A stretch of 5,633 nucleotides of DNA. Source: Actinomycetes bacterium. Lineage in GTDB: Bacteria > Actinomycetota > Acidimicrobiia > Acidimicrobiales > Acidimicrobiaceae. The stretch is taken from contig JAJYGZ010000251.1 in the NCBI GenBank assembly GCA_021790495.1, positions 1 to 5,633 on the forward strand. The letters run 5' to 3'. The translations under genes and the position numbers were made by a program. Below are positions 1 to 5,633 of the stretch, in pieces (the first letter of the stretch is position 1; every line of letters begins with the position of its first letter). Below the pieces are notes generated by a model. That model saw only the letters and a program-made list of their open reading frames with translations. It was not told the origin of the DNA and ran no database searches.

Positions 1-233
1 CGATCGAATCGACTCGCGCCAGCCATGTAGGCCTCGATACCGATTATCGGCTTGATATTGCGTAGATTCGCCTCTTTATAGAATTCGAGAACGCCGTACA
101 TGTTGCCGTGGTCGGTGATACCCATGGCCGGTTGTGCATCCGCGGTGGCTTTATCGAGAGCTTCTCCGATCCTCGCGGCACCATCGAGCATCGAGTACTC
201 GGTGTGGTTGTGAAGATGTACGAATGAATTCAA
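1..233 (-). CDS. dnaE: DNA polymerase III alpha subunit, N-terminal PHP domain (partial)
   Basis: Catalytic subunit of the replicative DNA polymerase. Only the first 77 residues are in the window; the gene continues past position 1. The visible part is the start of the PHP domain: [13 protein letters not shown] at residues 6-18 holds the first metal-binding motif (His8, His10, Asp17), [10 protein letters not shown] at 38-47 the second (His42), and IGIEAYMAG at 64-72 carries Glu67. These residues are retained, which fits an active PHP proofreading exonuclease as known for actinobacterial DnaE1; the rest of the site is outside the window. The motif wording matches DnaE1, not the error-prone DnaE2/ImuC type. 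The start is a TTG at 233-231: an in-frame TGA sits two codons upstream (239-237), no ATG or GTG is available before the conserved region, and a GGAG lies 6 nt ahead. It is divergent from the alcohol dehydrogenase gene. Confidence 0.93.
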   Translation of the reverse strand, partial: MNSFVHLHNHTEYSMLDGAARIGEALDKATADAQPAMGITDHGNMYGVLEFYKEANLRNIKPIIGIEAYMAGASRFD

Positions 234-239
234 GTCTCA

Positions 240-243
240 CTCC
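240..243 (-). promoter_or_regulatory. Ribosome-binding site of dnaE, fixing a TTG start
   Basis: On the minus strand the sequence reads CTGGAGTGAGAC before the TTG codon, giving a GGAG core with a 6-nt spacer. With the in-frame TGA at 239-237, this decides the dnaE start. Confidence 0.75.
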
Positions 244-270
244 AGATACTCGGGATTCTTGAATGAGAGC

Positions 271-555
271 CTAACTTGGCGCACCAAAGGGCGGCCTAAA
301 TTTGGCTACCGCTATTTGCGAAAACTTGCCCGTCGTGTCACGATCCAGTGGCGCGACCTCGGCTGCCACACCCGCACCTGACAGATAAAGATCTCCAGTG
401 ACGTCGGTTTGTCCGAGATCGACTCGGCACCGAAGCCCCCGCATCATTGCCGGTCGCGAATCCAAGGCCGACCGGGCGGCTAGGCGCGGAATTAAAACCG
501 ATAGGGGCCACGTGATCTCAAAGACGTTCTCGGCGAAGGCATAATCGGCACTCAA
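271..555 (-). CDS. Doubtful small hypothetical protein upstream of dnaE
   Basis: A 94-codon reading frame on the dnaE strand, starting with TTG at 555-553 and ending with TAG at 273-271, 37 nt before the dnaE start. I do not recognise the protein. Its first half contains a mildly hydrophobic stretch (around residues 11-27, ITWPLSVLIPRLAARSA); the second half (about 43-94) alternates polar and small hydrophobic residues (VDLGQTDVTGDLYLSGAG), which could be beta structure. No good ribosome-binding site precedes the TTG. The orientation and closeness to dnaE would allow co-transcription, but the frame could equally be chance. Kept at low confidence because it is the only frame in the gap with protein-like composition. 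Confidence 0.2.
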   Translation of the reverse strand: MSADYAFAENVFEITWPLSVLIPRLAARSALDSRPAMMRGLRCRVDLGQTDVTGDLYLSGAGVAAEVAPLDRDTTGKFSQIAVAKFRPPFGAPS

Positions 556-766
556 GTCAACGGCCGTTGAAGTCGTCGAATCGCGAACCTAAATGTTTAT
601 CGCCAGGCCGCGAACGGATCCACCGACAAGGAAAGGATCCAACAGATCATGTCAAGTTCGGGGGCGCATTTGCAGCTCCATCAATGCGTGCCCCGTCCAA
701 AGCTATGCCGGGCCGCAATATCGGCAATTCCGAATTCCAAGTAGGTCTAGCATCGGTAGATGCAAC

Positions 767-780
767 AACGAATCTTCGTT
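767..780. repeat. Perfect inverted repeat upstream of the alcohol dehydrogenase (possible operator)
   Basis: AACGAA-TC-TTCGTT is a perfect palindromic pair of 6-nt arms with a 2-nt centre. It ends 20 nt before the ribosome-binding site and 31 nt before the ATG of the alcohol dehydrogenase. The position and symmetry suit a binding site for a dimeric repressor, for example of the TetR family to which the mycofactocin regulator MftR belongs. That link is inference; no regulator gene is in the window. A 2-nt loop makes an RNA hairpin unlikely. Confidence 0.35.
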
Positions 781-800
781 ATCGCAAGACATTTAGTTAC

Positions 801-807
801 AAGGGGG
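801..807 (+). promoter_or_regulatory. Strong ribosome-binding site of the alcohol dehydrogenase
   Basis: AAGGGGG followed by ACCA and ATG, a purine-rich Shine-Dalgarno element with a 4-nt spacer. It is the strongest such site in the window and fixes the ATG at 812. Confidence 0.7.
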
Positions 808-811
808 ACCA

Positions 812-1921
812 ATGAAAACACAAGCTGCGATTCTGTGGGGCCAAAACGAGAAATGGCAAGTCGAAGAGGTAGAGCTGGCGGATCCGCTCCCTGGTGAGGT
901 CCGTGTAAAGCTGGCATCTTCTGGGCTGTGTCACTCCGATGAACACCTCGTGACCGGCGACCTCCCAGCCGTGCTGCCAATCGTAGGAGGGCATGAAGGC
1001 GCCGGAATCGTCGAGGCGGTCGGCGCCGGGGTTACCAACCTTTCGGAGGGCGACCATGTGGTGCTTGGCTTCATCCCCTCTTGCGGCAGGTGCGCGGCGT
1101 GTTCCTCGGGGCACCAGAACTTGTGCGACCTAGGCGCTTTGATCATGTCCGGCCAGGAGGTCGCTGGTGGCCAGCGCATTACTGCGCGAGGCAAGGGCAT
1201 TGGCACCATGTGTTGTCTGGGCACGTTTTCTCCCTTTGTGGTGGTGCACGAGTCCTCGGCAATCAAAGTTCGCAACGATGTTCCTCTGGAAAAAGCGTCG
1301 CTGGTGGGTTGCGGAGTTACCACCGGAATCGGGTCGGCTATCTACGCCGCAGAAGTACGAGCCGGGGACGTGGTGGTAGTCATTGGCGCGGGAGGAATAG
1401 GCACCAATGCGATACAGGGCGCCCGCATGGCCGGCGCCGAGCACATCGTCGCGGTGGACCCACTGGCCGCGCGTCGAGACGGCGCAAAATTCTTCGTCGC
1501 CACCCACAGCGCTAAGGACACCGATGAAGCGTTCGCTCTGGTGCAAGAACTCACCAGGAATAATATGGCTAATTCTGTGATCATTTGCGCCGGCGTTGGC
1601 GAGGGTGGTCTTATCGCGGGCGCGATGGCGCTGTTGGGGAAAAACGGAATCGCGGTAATGACTTCGATTGCGCCGTATAACCAAAGCGATGTGAAGATGA
1701 GCCTGCTCGATCTCACTCTTTACCAAAAGCAGCTTCGCGGCGCGCTCTTCGGATCGTCCAATCCCCGCTTCGACATCCCGCGGATCCTCGATCTCTACAT
1801 GGACGGGGTGGTCAAACTCGATGAACTCGTCACACGCACCTATAGCCTTAGCGAGGTCAACCAAGGATACCAGGACTTGCGCGATGGACACAACCTTCGT
1901 GGCCTGATCGCTTTTGATTGA
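812..1921 (+). CDS. NDMA-dependent (mycofactocin-associated) zinc alcohol dehydrogenase
   Basis: A 369-aa cytosolic medium-chain dehydrogenase that oxidises an alcohol to an aldehyde or ketone. Its N-terminal half is the zinc-binding GroES-like domain: GLCHSDEHLVTGDLP at 38-52 holds catalytic Cys40, GGHEGAG at 59-65 holds His61, and Cys167 (VGCGV) completes the zinc site. Structural-zinc cysteines are at 91, 94, 97 and 105. A Rossmann fold follows, with GAGGIG at 192-197 and Asp216 ready to hold the NAD ribose. Phrases such as SGHQNLCDLGA, GTFSPFVVVHE and LTLYQKQLRGALFG are typical of the Rxyl_3153-type NDMA-dependent family. Members keep NAD(H) bound and need an external acceptor, in vivo mycofactocin (family knowledge). 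Length and ends match complete members. The stop overlaps the mftF start by 8 nt, which strengthens the mycofactocin link. The substrate cannot be told from sequence. Confidence 0.93.
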   Translation: MKTQAAILWGQNEKWQVEEVELADPLPGEVRVKLASSGLCHSDEHLVTGDLPAVLPIVGGHEGAGIVEAVGAGVTNLSEGDHVVLGFIPSCGRCAACSSGHQNLCDLGALIMSGQEVAGGQRITARGKGIGTMCCLGTFSPFVVVHESSAIKVRNDVPLEKASLVGCGVTTGIGSAIYAAEVRAGDVVVVIGAGGIGTNAIQGARMAGAEHIVAVDPLAARRDGAKFFVATHSAKDTDEAFALVQELTRNNMANSVIICAGVGEGGLIAGAMALLGKNGIAVMTSIAPYNQSDVKMSLLDLTLYQKQLRGALFGSSNPRFDIPRILDLYMDGVVKLDELVTRTYSLSEVNQGYQDLRDGHNLRGLIAFD

Positions 1922-3416
1922 GAGGCTCCCAGCCTCGGTTGGGCTCCGAATCACTGGCGCCAAGTTAATTGGCGACTTTTTAGTGTTTCGGAGCTCAAAT
2001 GCCGCTCTGCGCCTCAGCCCCATTGGGGCGAGCGCTTGCGGAAAGGCTCTAGCGCACGCGGTCGTCGCCACATCGCAAGAAGAGGCGACGCTATTTGATC
2101 GAATCGCCGCTCACGGTTCGCTCTCTCTCGAACTTCTCGATGCAAACCGTGACCTTGGACTAGCCACGGCAGTGATCCCGATCTACAACAACCCGTCAGG
2201 TCTCGAGCGACTGCTCGGTTCCCTTGCGGAGTTGGAAGGCCTCGGGAAGGTCATCGTGGTCGATGACTGCAGCGATGACGCTGATCAACTGGTCGCAATA
2301 GCCGCACGTTTTGGCGCGAATCTCCATCGACAGGCAGCCAACCTCGGGCCTGCGGCCGCCCGCAATGCCGGAGCCAAACTCGCGGGGGCCAATACCCAGG
2401 TACTCGTCTTTATTGACGCCGATCTACATCTGGGCTGTGCCAATGCCGCCGCCACGGCAATTGCAGCCTGCCAGGCAGGCCTGGGCTTCGCGGCACCGAG
2501 AGTTCGGTCCGGACACGCCGGGATGAACGGCCGTGTCGCGCAATTGATAGCCCGCTACGAGGCGTCGCACTCCCCGCTTGACATGGGACCGAATCCTGCT
2601 CTGATGGATGGAACCGGTCAAATTTGGTACGTTCCCTCGGCATTCCTGGCGATACGGGCTGAACTCTTCGATGCGCTTGGCGGTTTCTGTGAAAACTTTC
2701 GCTACGGCGAGGATGTCGATCTGGTCACCCGGGCAATAGCGTCGGGCGCAATCGGATACTATTCCGGTGAAAGCGGCCCGACCCACGATCCTCGCGCAAA
2801 GCTTTTCGACTTTGTTGCCCAACGATTCCACTATGGGGCTTCGGCAACGCCCTTGGCACGCGTACATCCCGACCGCGTGGTGCACTTTAACGGCGACGAA
2901 ATCTCAATCGCGGCGTTGGTAATGCCCGGTGTATCAATGTTGGTTCGAAGCGCCCTCTTGCTAAAGCAGCACCGCGCCTTGAGGGCGCGTCTCCCCGAGG
3001 GGGTAACGGTCGCACTCAACACGTCAAGCGCGCAAGCGGTGCTCAGATCCCTTCAAAACGAGCTCCAAATGATCGGTCGGGCCGTATTCGCACCCCTTGG
3101 TCTCGCCTCGATATTCTCATCTCGGCTCAGGAGTCGCACCGCGAGACTTCTCGCCTTGAGAGCGGGCATCGCATTTTTAGATGCCATGGCATCGGAAGCG
3201 AGACCCGTCACGATCTCTAGCGCCATCGAAGCCACGCCGTCGGCCATAATGGCAGTCATCGATGACCTGGCGTACTCCACGGGACTCGCTTTTGGTGCGC
3301 TAACGGGAAGAAGCTTAACGGCATACCGAGCGCGACTTCGCCCAGGAACTGCCTTTGCCGCCCTAACTACACGGAGCTCGAAGTTCCGCTTTAAGGCGCC
3401 CTCCGAGGGCGCGTAA
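1914..3416 (+). CDS. mftF: Mycofactocin biosynthesis glycosyltransferase MftF
   Basis: A 500-aa family 2 glycosyltransferase that adds the oligoglucose chain to the redox cofactor mycofactocin (role known from mycobacteria). Residues 1-80 are the MftF-type N-terminal region (LRLSPIGASA at 32-41). The GT-A domain follows: ATAVIPIYNN at 84-93, VIVVDDCSDD at 113-122, NLGPAAARNAG at 143-153, the metal-binding DAD at 168-170, RYEASHSPLDMGP at 214-226, YVPSAFLAIR at 239-248 and GGFCENFRYGEDVDLV at 256-271. RFHYGASATPLARVHP at 304-319 is an MftF signature. The C-terminal part is hydrophobic and helical and ends with DDLAYSTGLAFGAL at 450-463, also typical, and may bind the membrane. The start is TTG, overlapping the dehydrogenase stop by 8 nt with no clear ribosome-binding site, suggesting coupled translation; MIERLP matches the usual beginning. 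No mftA-E genes are present. Confidence 0.92.
   Translation: MIERLPASVGLRITGAKLIGDFLVFRSSNAALRLSPIGASACGKALAHAVVATSQEEATLFDRIAAHGSLSLELLDANRDLGLATAVIPIYNNPSGLERLLGSLAELEGLGKVIVVDDCSDDADQLVAIAARFGANLHRQAANLGPAAARNAGAKLAGANTQVLVFIDADLHLGCANAAATAIAACQAGLGFAAPRVRSGHAGMNGRVAQLIARYEASHSPLDMGPNPALMDGTGQIWYVPSAFLAIRAELFDALGGFCENFRYGEDVDLVTRAIASGAIGYYSGESGPTHDPRAKLFDFVAQRFHYGASATPLARVHPDRVVHFNGDEISIAALVMPGVSMLVRSALLLKQHRALRARLPEGVTVALNTSSAQAVLRSLQNELQMIGRAVFAPLGLASIFSSRLRSRTARLLALRAGIAFLDAMASEARPVTISSAIEATPSAIMAVIDDLAYSTGLAFGALTGRSLTAYRARLRPGTAFAALTTRSSKFRFKAPSEGA
3396..3412. terminator. Hairpin at the mftF / lactonase convergence (possible terminator)
   Basis: GCGCCCT-CCG-AGGGCGC forms a perfect 7-bp GC-rich stem with a 3-nt loop, inside the last codons of mftF and ending 13 nt before the lactonase stop codon at 3425. 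It could stop transcripts from both sides. It lacks a T-run on either strand (flanks are TTTAAG and GTAAAA), so it is not a standard intrinsic terminator, and as coding sequence it may be coincidence. Confidence 0.35.
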
Positions 3417-3424
3417 AACCCGAA

Positions 3425-4402
3425 TCAGTACCGGCTATTGGCTTCAAAGATCTTGCGGGGATTGTCGATGGTCATTTCGTCGATCTGACCCTGAGTAACT
3501 CCGCGTCGGCGCAATTCGGGAATCACGTCGTTGCTCAAATGAAAGTAGTCCCAGCGAGGCATTTTGGACGCCACAACCGCGTCGTCGAGCCAATCATTGT
3601 GACAAGAGGCATCTTGGGAGAGCACCATATTCGCGCTGTATCCGAGCTCGCACATCTTGACGACCGTAGCGACCCGCTCTTCGAACGGAAGGCGCAAATC
3701 GAAGCCGAAGCGGTCCATTCCCAAGTAGCACCCGGTATCAGCAAGCTCGCGAAGATAACCCACATCATTGCTATCTCCACAGTGGCCGATGACAACTCTG
3801 GTAACGTCGACCCCTTCTTTTTCAAAGATTCCCAGTTGGTCGATACCGGTGCGACCAAAGGCATAGGAGTGCGTTGAAATCGGTACACCAGTTAGCCGGT
3901 GGGCCACGGCAACCGCACGTAGCACCCGTTCGACGCCTCTGGTGACACCCGGCGAGTCGGTGGCGCACTTGAGAATGCCAGCCTTGACCCCAGTGCCTTC
4001 AATTCCCTCTTCAATATCGCGGACAAACATCTCTACCAGGGGCTCTTCCCCGCCAATCAAGGTCTTGGGGCCACGATTCTGAAAATAGAATGGAACATCG
4101 TTATAGGTGTAGAGACCCGTGGCCACGATTATGTTCAGATGCACCTGAGATGCGATCGTTTGGATCCGGGGAATGAACCGGCCGAGGCCAACCACCGTCA
4201 AGTCGACAATGGTGTCGATACCAGCAGTCGCGAGCTGGTTCAGCCGCGACACCGCGTCGGCGATCCTCGCATCCTCGTCGCCAAATTCTGTGCGAAAGTT
4301 CTGTTGGATCTCGGGCGACAGCACGAAGATGTGCTCATGCATCAAGGTAAAGCCGAGGTCTCGTGAATCGATTGCTCCACGCACGGTCTCGACAACTGCC
4401 AT
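3425..4402 (-). CDS. Phosphotriesterase-like lactonase (PLL, amidohydrolase superfamily)
   Basis: A 325-aa TIM-barrel metal hydrolase; relatives hydrolyse lactones and, weakly, organophosphates. All six metal ligands are visible: His22 and His24 in TLMHEH, Lys145 (the lysine carbamylated in this family) in AGILK, His178 in STHSY, His207 in VIGHCGD and Asp264 in LSQDASC. From Lys145 onward the spacings (33, 29, 57 residues) equal those of the archaeal lactonase SsoPox as I recall them, and ATGLYTYNDVPFYFQNRG at 94-111 closely resembles its lactone-pocket region. This favours lactonase over true phosphotriesterase. ATG at 4402 is chosen over a start 22 codons upstream because AAAGGGTG lies just before it and His22 then falls at the family position. 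No signal peptide is seen, so it is probably cytosolic. It converges on mftF with an 8-nt gap. Its substrate is unknown. Confidence 0.9.
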   Translation of the reverse strand: MAVVETVRGAIDSRDLGFTLMHEHIFVLSPEIQQNFRTEFGDEDARIADAVSRLNQLATAGIDTIVDLTVVGLGRFIPRIQTIASQVHLNIIVATGLYTYNDVPFYFQNRGPKTLIGGEEPLVEMFVRDIEEGIEGTGVKAGILKCATDSPGVTRGVERVLRAVAVAHRLTGVPISTHSYAFGRTGIDQLGIFEKEGVDVTRVVIGHCGDSNDVGYLRELADTGCYLGMDRFGFDLRLPFEERVATVVKMCELGYSANMVLSQDASCHNDWLDDAVVASKMPRWDYFHLSNDVIPELRRRGVTQGQIDEMTIDNPRKIFEANSRY

Positions 4403-4405
4403 ATT

Positions 4406-4413
4406 CACCCTTT
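4406..4413 (-). promoter_or_regulatory. Ribosome-binding site of the lactonase
   Basis: AAAGGGTG on the minus strand, 3 nt before the ATG at 4402 (5 nt from the GGG core). It supports the 325-aa start over the longer 347-codon reading, whose extra residues look like translated leader. Confidence 0.55.
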
Positions 4414-4443
4414 CGCCGCCACTTCCCAAACAACACCCTAACC

Positions 4444-4466
4444 AAAAAAGCGTCCCGATGGAGGAC
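4444..4466 (-). terminator. Weak intrinsic terminator or attenuator ahead of the lactonase
   Basis: On the minus strand GTCCT-CCATC-GGGAC can form a 5-bp stem (one T-G pair) with a 5-nt loop, followed after GC by six T residues (A-run at 4444-4449 on the plus strand). This is the layout of an intrinsic terminator, though the stem is short. It lies 42 nt upstream of the lactonase ATG, so it would end transcripts arriving from the dioxygenase or act in a leader. Confidence 0.35.
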
Positions 4467-4510
4467 ACAAGCGCTCTGGATTCGCGTATCCGCGCTGCGT
4501 TGATCTACCG

Positions 4511-4529
4511 AGTCCGTGATCGCCGGACT
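4511..4529. repeat. Short inverted repeat in the dioxygenase-lactonase gap
   Basis: AGTCCG and CGGACT form a perfect 6-bp inverted pair around a 7-nt loop. Arms of this length occur by chance in GC-rich DNA; no T-run follows. Listed because it sits in an otherwise unexplained gap. Confidence 0.25.
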
Positions 4530-4680
4530 GGCGTTTATCGAAATTGCGACACCAAGGCCCCACGCGGGATCACGGGGTGCTCGATCACCGCTGCGCTTTG
4601 GTGGCGCAACCTCGCCCAACCAGGTAGATGCCGGCGGATCCACGGCAACCAAACCTGGCGCGACGCCCGGCCTCGAAGTA

Positions 4681-4704
4681 CTCCGAGCGCCGAATCACTC
4701 GGAG
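4681..4704 (-). terminator. Hairpin downstream of the dioxygenase stop (possible 3' end)
   Basis: CTCCGAG and CTCGGAG are perfect 7-nt inverted arms around a 10-nt loop, beginning 40 nt past the dioxygenase stop codon in the direction of transcription. No T-run follows (TACTTCG on the minus strand), so it could be an RNA 3'-end stem or a terminator without a U-tract. Confidence 0.3.
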
Positions 4705-4744
4705 CAGACCCGAGTCACCCAGATTCTCCAAACACGGATCGGAG

Positions 4745-5633
4745 TCAATCTTGCGATCTGGCCAAGACAAAGGTATGGCGCATCGAATACCACCGCTCGC
4801 CAACTTGAGCACCCCCTGGTGGGGTCTCATCGGCGCGGTGCTCCTCGAAATCCACCACCAGCGACGGGCGCACCCCAAAGACGGCGTCACTGGCCAGATA
4901 AGGATCCCCAGCCGCGAAGAGATGGGTGACCAGGGTCGAATATCCCCGCGAAGTGATTCGAAAGTGGATATGCGCCGGGCGCATTTCGCTGCGCCCGGCT
5001 GACGCAAGGAGCTTGCCCACCGGACCGTCGGTCGGAATTCCGTAGGCCTTGGGCAAGATTCCCCAAAACGAAATTCTCCCGTCGCTGTCCGAATTAAGGT
5101 ATCCGCGATTTGATACAGCCGCATCGCCGTACTGAACGTCATAAAGTCCCTCGGCATCGGCGCCCCAGACCTCGATTCGAGCCCCTTGGACTGCGGTGCC
5201 CGATTCATCTTGAAGCTGAATCTCAACCCAGCACGGAAGTCCCGGTGCGCCTCCGGAGATATCTTCACCGTTCTCAAAGCGCCGCGAACCTGCCACAAAG
5301 AATGGACCCAAAACGGTCGACTCTGAGACGGCGGGATTCGGGGGAGAATTAACCATGACGGTTTGCATCGAGATCCCCAGCACGTCCGAGAGGAGCACGA
5401 ACTCTTGACGCCGTTCGGTGGTGATATCGCCAACTGCGGTGAGAAACTCGATCGCGGCCTCCCACTCCGAGGGACTAAGCCGCACCTCTCGAACAAAGGC
5501 GTGCAAGTGCTTGACTAGGGACTTGAGGACTTCCCTAAGGCGGAGGTCTTCGGTGGACCCAAAGCTGGCGAGAACCTCGCTTACCAGAGCCGCCTCTCTT
5601 TCATCACCGCTGGCGCTGCCCGCCGCTTGCTCG
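4745..5633 (-). CDS. Intradiol ring-cleavage dioxygenase, hydroxyquinol/catechol 1,2-dioxygenase type (partial)
   Basis: A cytosolic Fe(III) enzyme that opens a catechol-type ring between its two hydroxyl groups. The frame is open to the right edge, giving 295 residues, close to full family length; no ATG, GTG or TTG occurs before the TTG at 5506, so the start lies just outside. That internal TTG falls in the conserved helix KHLHAFVREVRLSPSEWEAAIEFL of the N-terminal dimer domain and is not the start. Counting from its Leu as 1, RQEFVLLSDVLG at 33-44 and SESTVLGPF at 61-69 are typical. The iron ligands are Tyr122 (GLYDVQ), Tyr155 (KAYGIPTDGPVG), His179 and His181 (RPAHIHF). TLVTHLF, DPYLASDAVFGVRPSL at 201-216 closes the beta core. 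The pattern is closest to hydroxyquinol 1,2-dioxygenases (product maleylacetate); catechol or chlorocatechol activity is not excluded. It lies upstream of the lactonase on the same strand. Confidence 0.9.
   Translation of the reverse strand, partial: EQAAGSASGDEREAALVSEVLASFGSTEDLRLREVLKSLVKHLHAFVREVRLSPSEWEAAIEFLTAVGDITTERRQEFVLLSDVLGISMQTVMVNSPPNPAVSESTVLGPFFVAGSRRFENGEDISGGAPGLPCWVEIQLQDESGTAVQGARIEVWGADAEGLYDVQYGDAAVSNRGYLNSDSDGRISFWGILPKAYGIPTDGPVGKLLASAGRSEMRPAHIHFRITSRGYSTLVTHLFAAGDPYLASDAVFGVRPSLVVDFEEHRADETPPGGAQVGERWYSMRHTFVLARSQD

Larger units (their letters stand above)
234..811. other. Divergent intergenic region between dnaE and the alcohol dehydrogenase
   Basis: A 578-nt stretch separating two divergent genes, so it should hold promoters for both directions. 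I can support the ribosome-binding sites at both ends, a perfect inverted repeat at 767-780 and one weak minus-strand reading frame at 271-555. I see no convincing -35/-10 pair, tRNA, riboswitch or repeat array. The part nearest the alcohol dehydrogenase (about 590-811) looks richer in A and T than the neighbouring genes, as expected for a control region. Confidence 0.6.
4403..4744. other. Gap between dioxygenase and lactonase with hairpins, no clear gene
   Basis: A 342-nt stretch between two minus-strand genes. Reading all frames, I find no protein I can recognise. The open frames crossing it either run antisense through the dioxygenase or lactonase, or lack conserved-looking segments. It holds three inverted repeats (4452-4466, 4511-4529, 4681-4704). 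The first is followed by a T-run on the minus strand. The lactonase promoter is probably near its left end, but I cannot point to convincing -35/-10 boxes. A decayed gene is possible but cannot be shown. Confidence 0.5.

Noticed and set aside
567..815. Plus-strand frames of 67-82 codons upstream of the alcohol dehydrogenase
   Set aside because: There is no ribosome-binding site, the composition is low in hydrophobic residues, and one frame runs over the dehydrogenase ribosome-binding site; the region is better explained as a control region.
1130..2071. Long minus-strand reading frame of 313 codons opposite the alcohol dehydrogenase
   Set aside because: It is antisense to a gene with complete zinc and nucleotide-binding motifs and shows no recognisable family.
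4403..4468. 22-residue N-terminal extension of the lactonase
   Set aside because: The extension looks hydrophobic at first (IGTLFWLGCCLG) and might be taken for a signal peptide, but the ATG at 4402 has its own ribosome-binding site and puts the HEH motif at the position usual for cytosolic lactonases of this family.
4173..4808. Plus-strand frame of 211 codons covering the gap between lactonase and dioxygenase
   Set aside because: It begins antisense inside the lactonase and ends antisense inside the dioxygenase. A shorter version from the ATG at 4459 (MEDTSALDSRIRAALIYR) looks briefly protein-like but then turns into Arg- and Pro-rich sequence and lacks a good ribosome-binding site.
4585..5496. 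Long minus-strand reading frame of about 300 codons overlapping the dioxygenase
   Set aside because: It lies in another frame of the dioxygenase gene, whose own frame has clear family motifs and iron ligands; the alternative is rich in Arg, Ser and Pro with no motif.
1..5633. CRISPR array, tRNA or rRNA gene, insertion sequence, prophage or defence system
   Set aside because: I saw no regularly spaced repeats, no tRNA cloverleaf or rRNA segment, no transposase or integrase motifs, and no genes of a known defence system; the genes are all chromosomal or metabolic in type.

Overview
The window looks like a chromosomal segment from a moderately GC-rich actinomycete (Actinomycetota). I base this on three things. 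The DnaE N-terminus has the actinobacterial-style PHP start ([13 protein letters not shown]). There is a mycofactocin glycosyltransferase with an NDMA-type alcohol dehydrogenase. TTG start codons are used more than once. A marine or freshwater acidimicrobial-type genome is a reasonable guess but is not proven by the sequence.

Layout. (1) Positions 1-233, minus strand: the first 77 codons of the replicative DNA polymerase III alpha subunit (dnaE), leaving the window on the left. (2) Positions 234-811: a 578-nt divergent intergenic region with the dnaE ribosome-binding site, one doubtful 94-aa reading frame, a perfect 14-nt inverted repeat and the strong ribosome-binding site of the next gene. 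(3) Positions 812-3416, plus strand: a two-gene overlapping unit of an NDMA-dependent (mycofactocin-associated) zinc alcohol dehydrogenase followed by mftF, the mycofactocin oligoglycosyltransferase. (4) Positions 3425-4402, minus strand: a phosphotriesterase-like lactonase with a complete binuclear metal site, convergent with mftF and only 8 nt away. (5) Positions 4403-4744: a 342-nt gap with no convincing gene but several hairpins, one followed by a T-run. (6) Positions 4745-5633, minus strand: an intradiol ring-cleavage dioxygenase of the hydroxyquinol/catechol 1,2-dioxygenase group, whose start lies just beyond the right edge.

How the genes work together. The alcohol dehydrogenase is of the type that keeps its NAD bound and hands electrons to mycofactocin. 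MftF puts the sugar chain on that cofactor, so the overlapping pair couples a cofactor-finishing enzyme to a user of the cofactor. The peptide precursor and the maturation genes (mftA to mftE) are not here. The pair is closed in by a divergent dnaE and a convergent lactonase, so the mycofactocin genes appear to be split in this genome. The dioxygenase and the lactonase share a strand and could belong to one aromatic-ring degradation route (ring cleavage, then lactone hydrolysis), but a possible terminator between them leaves that open.
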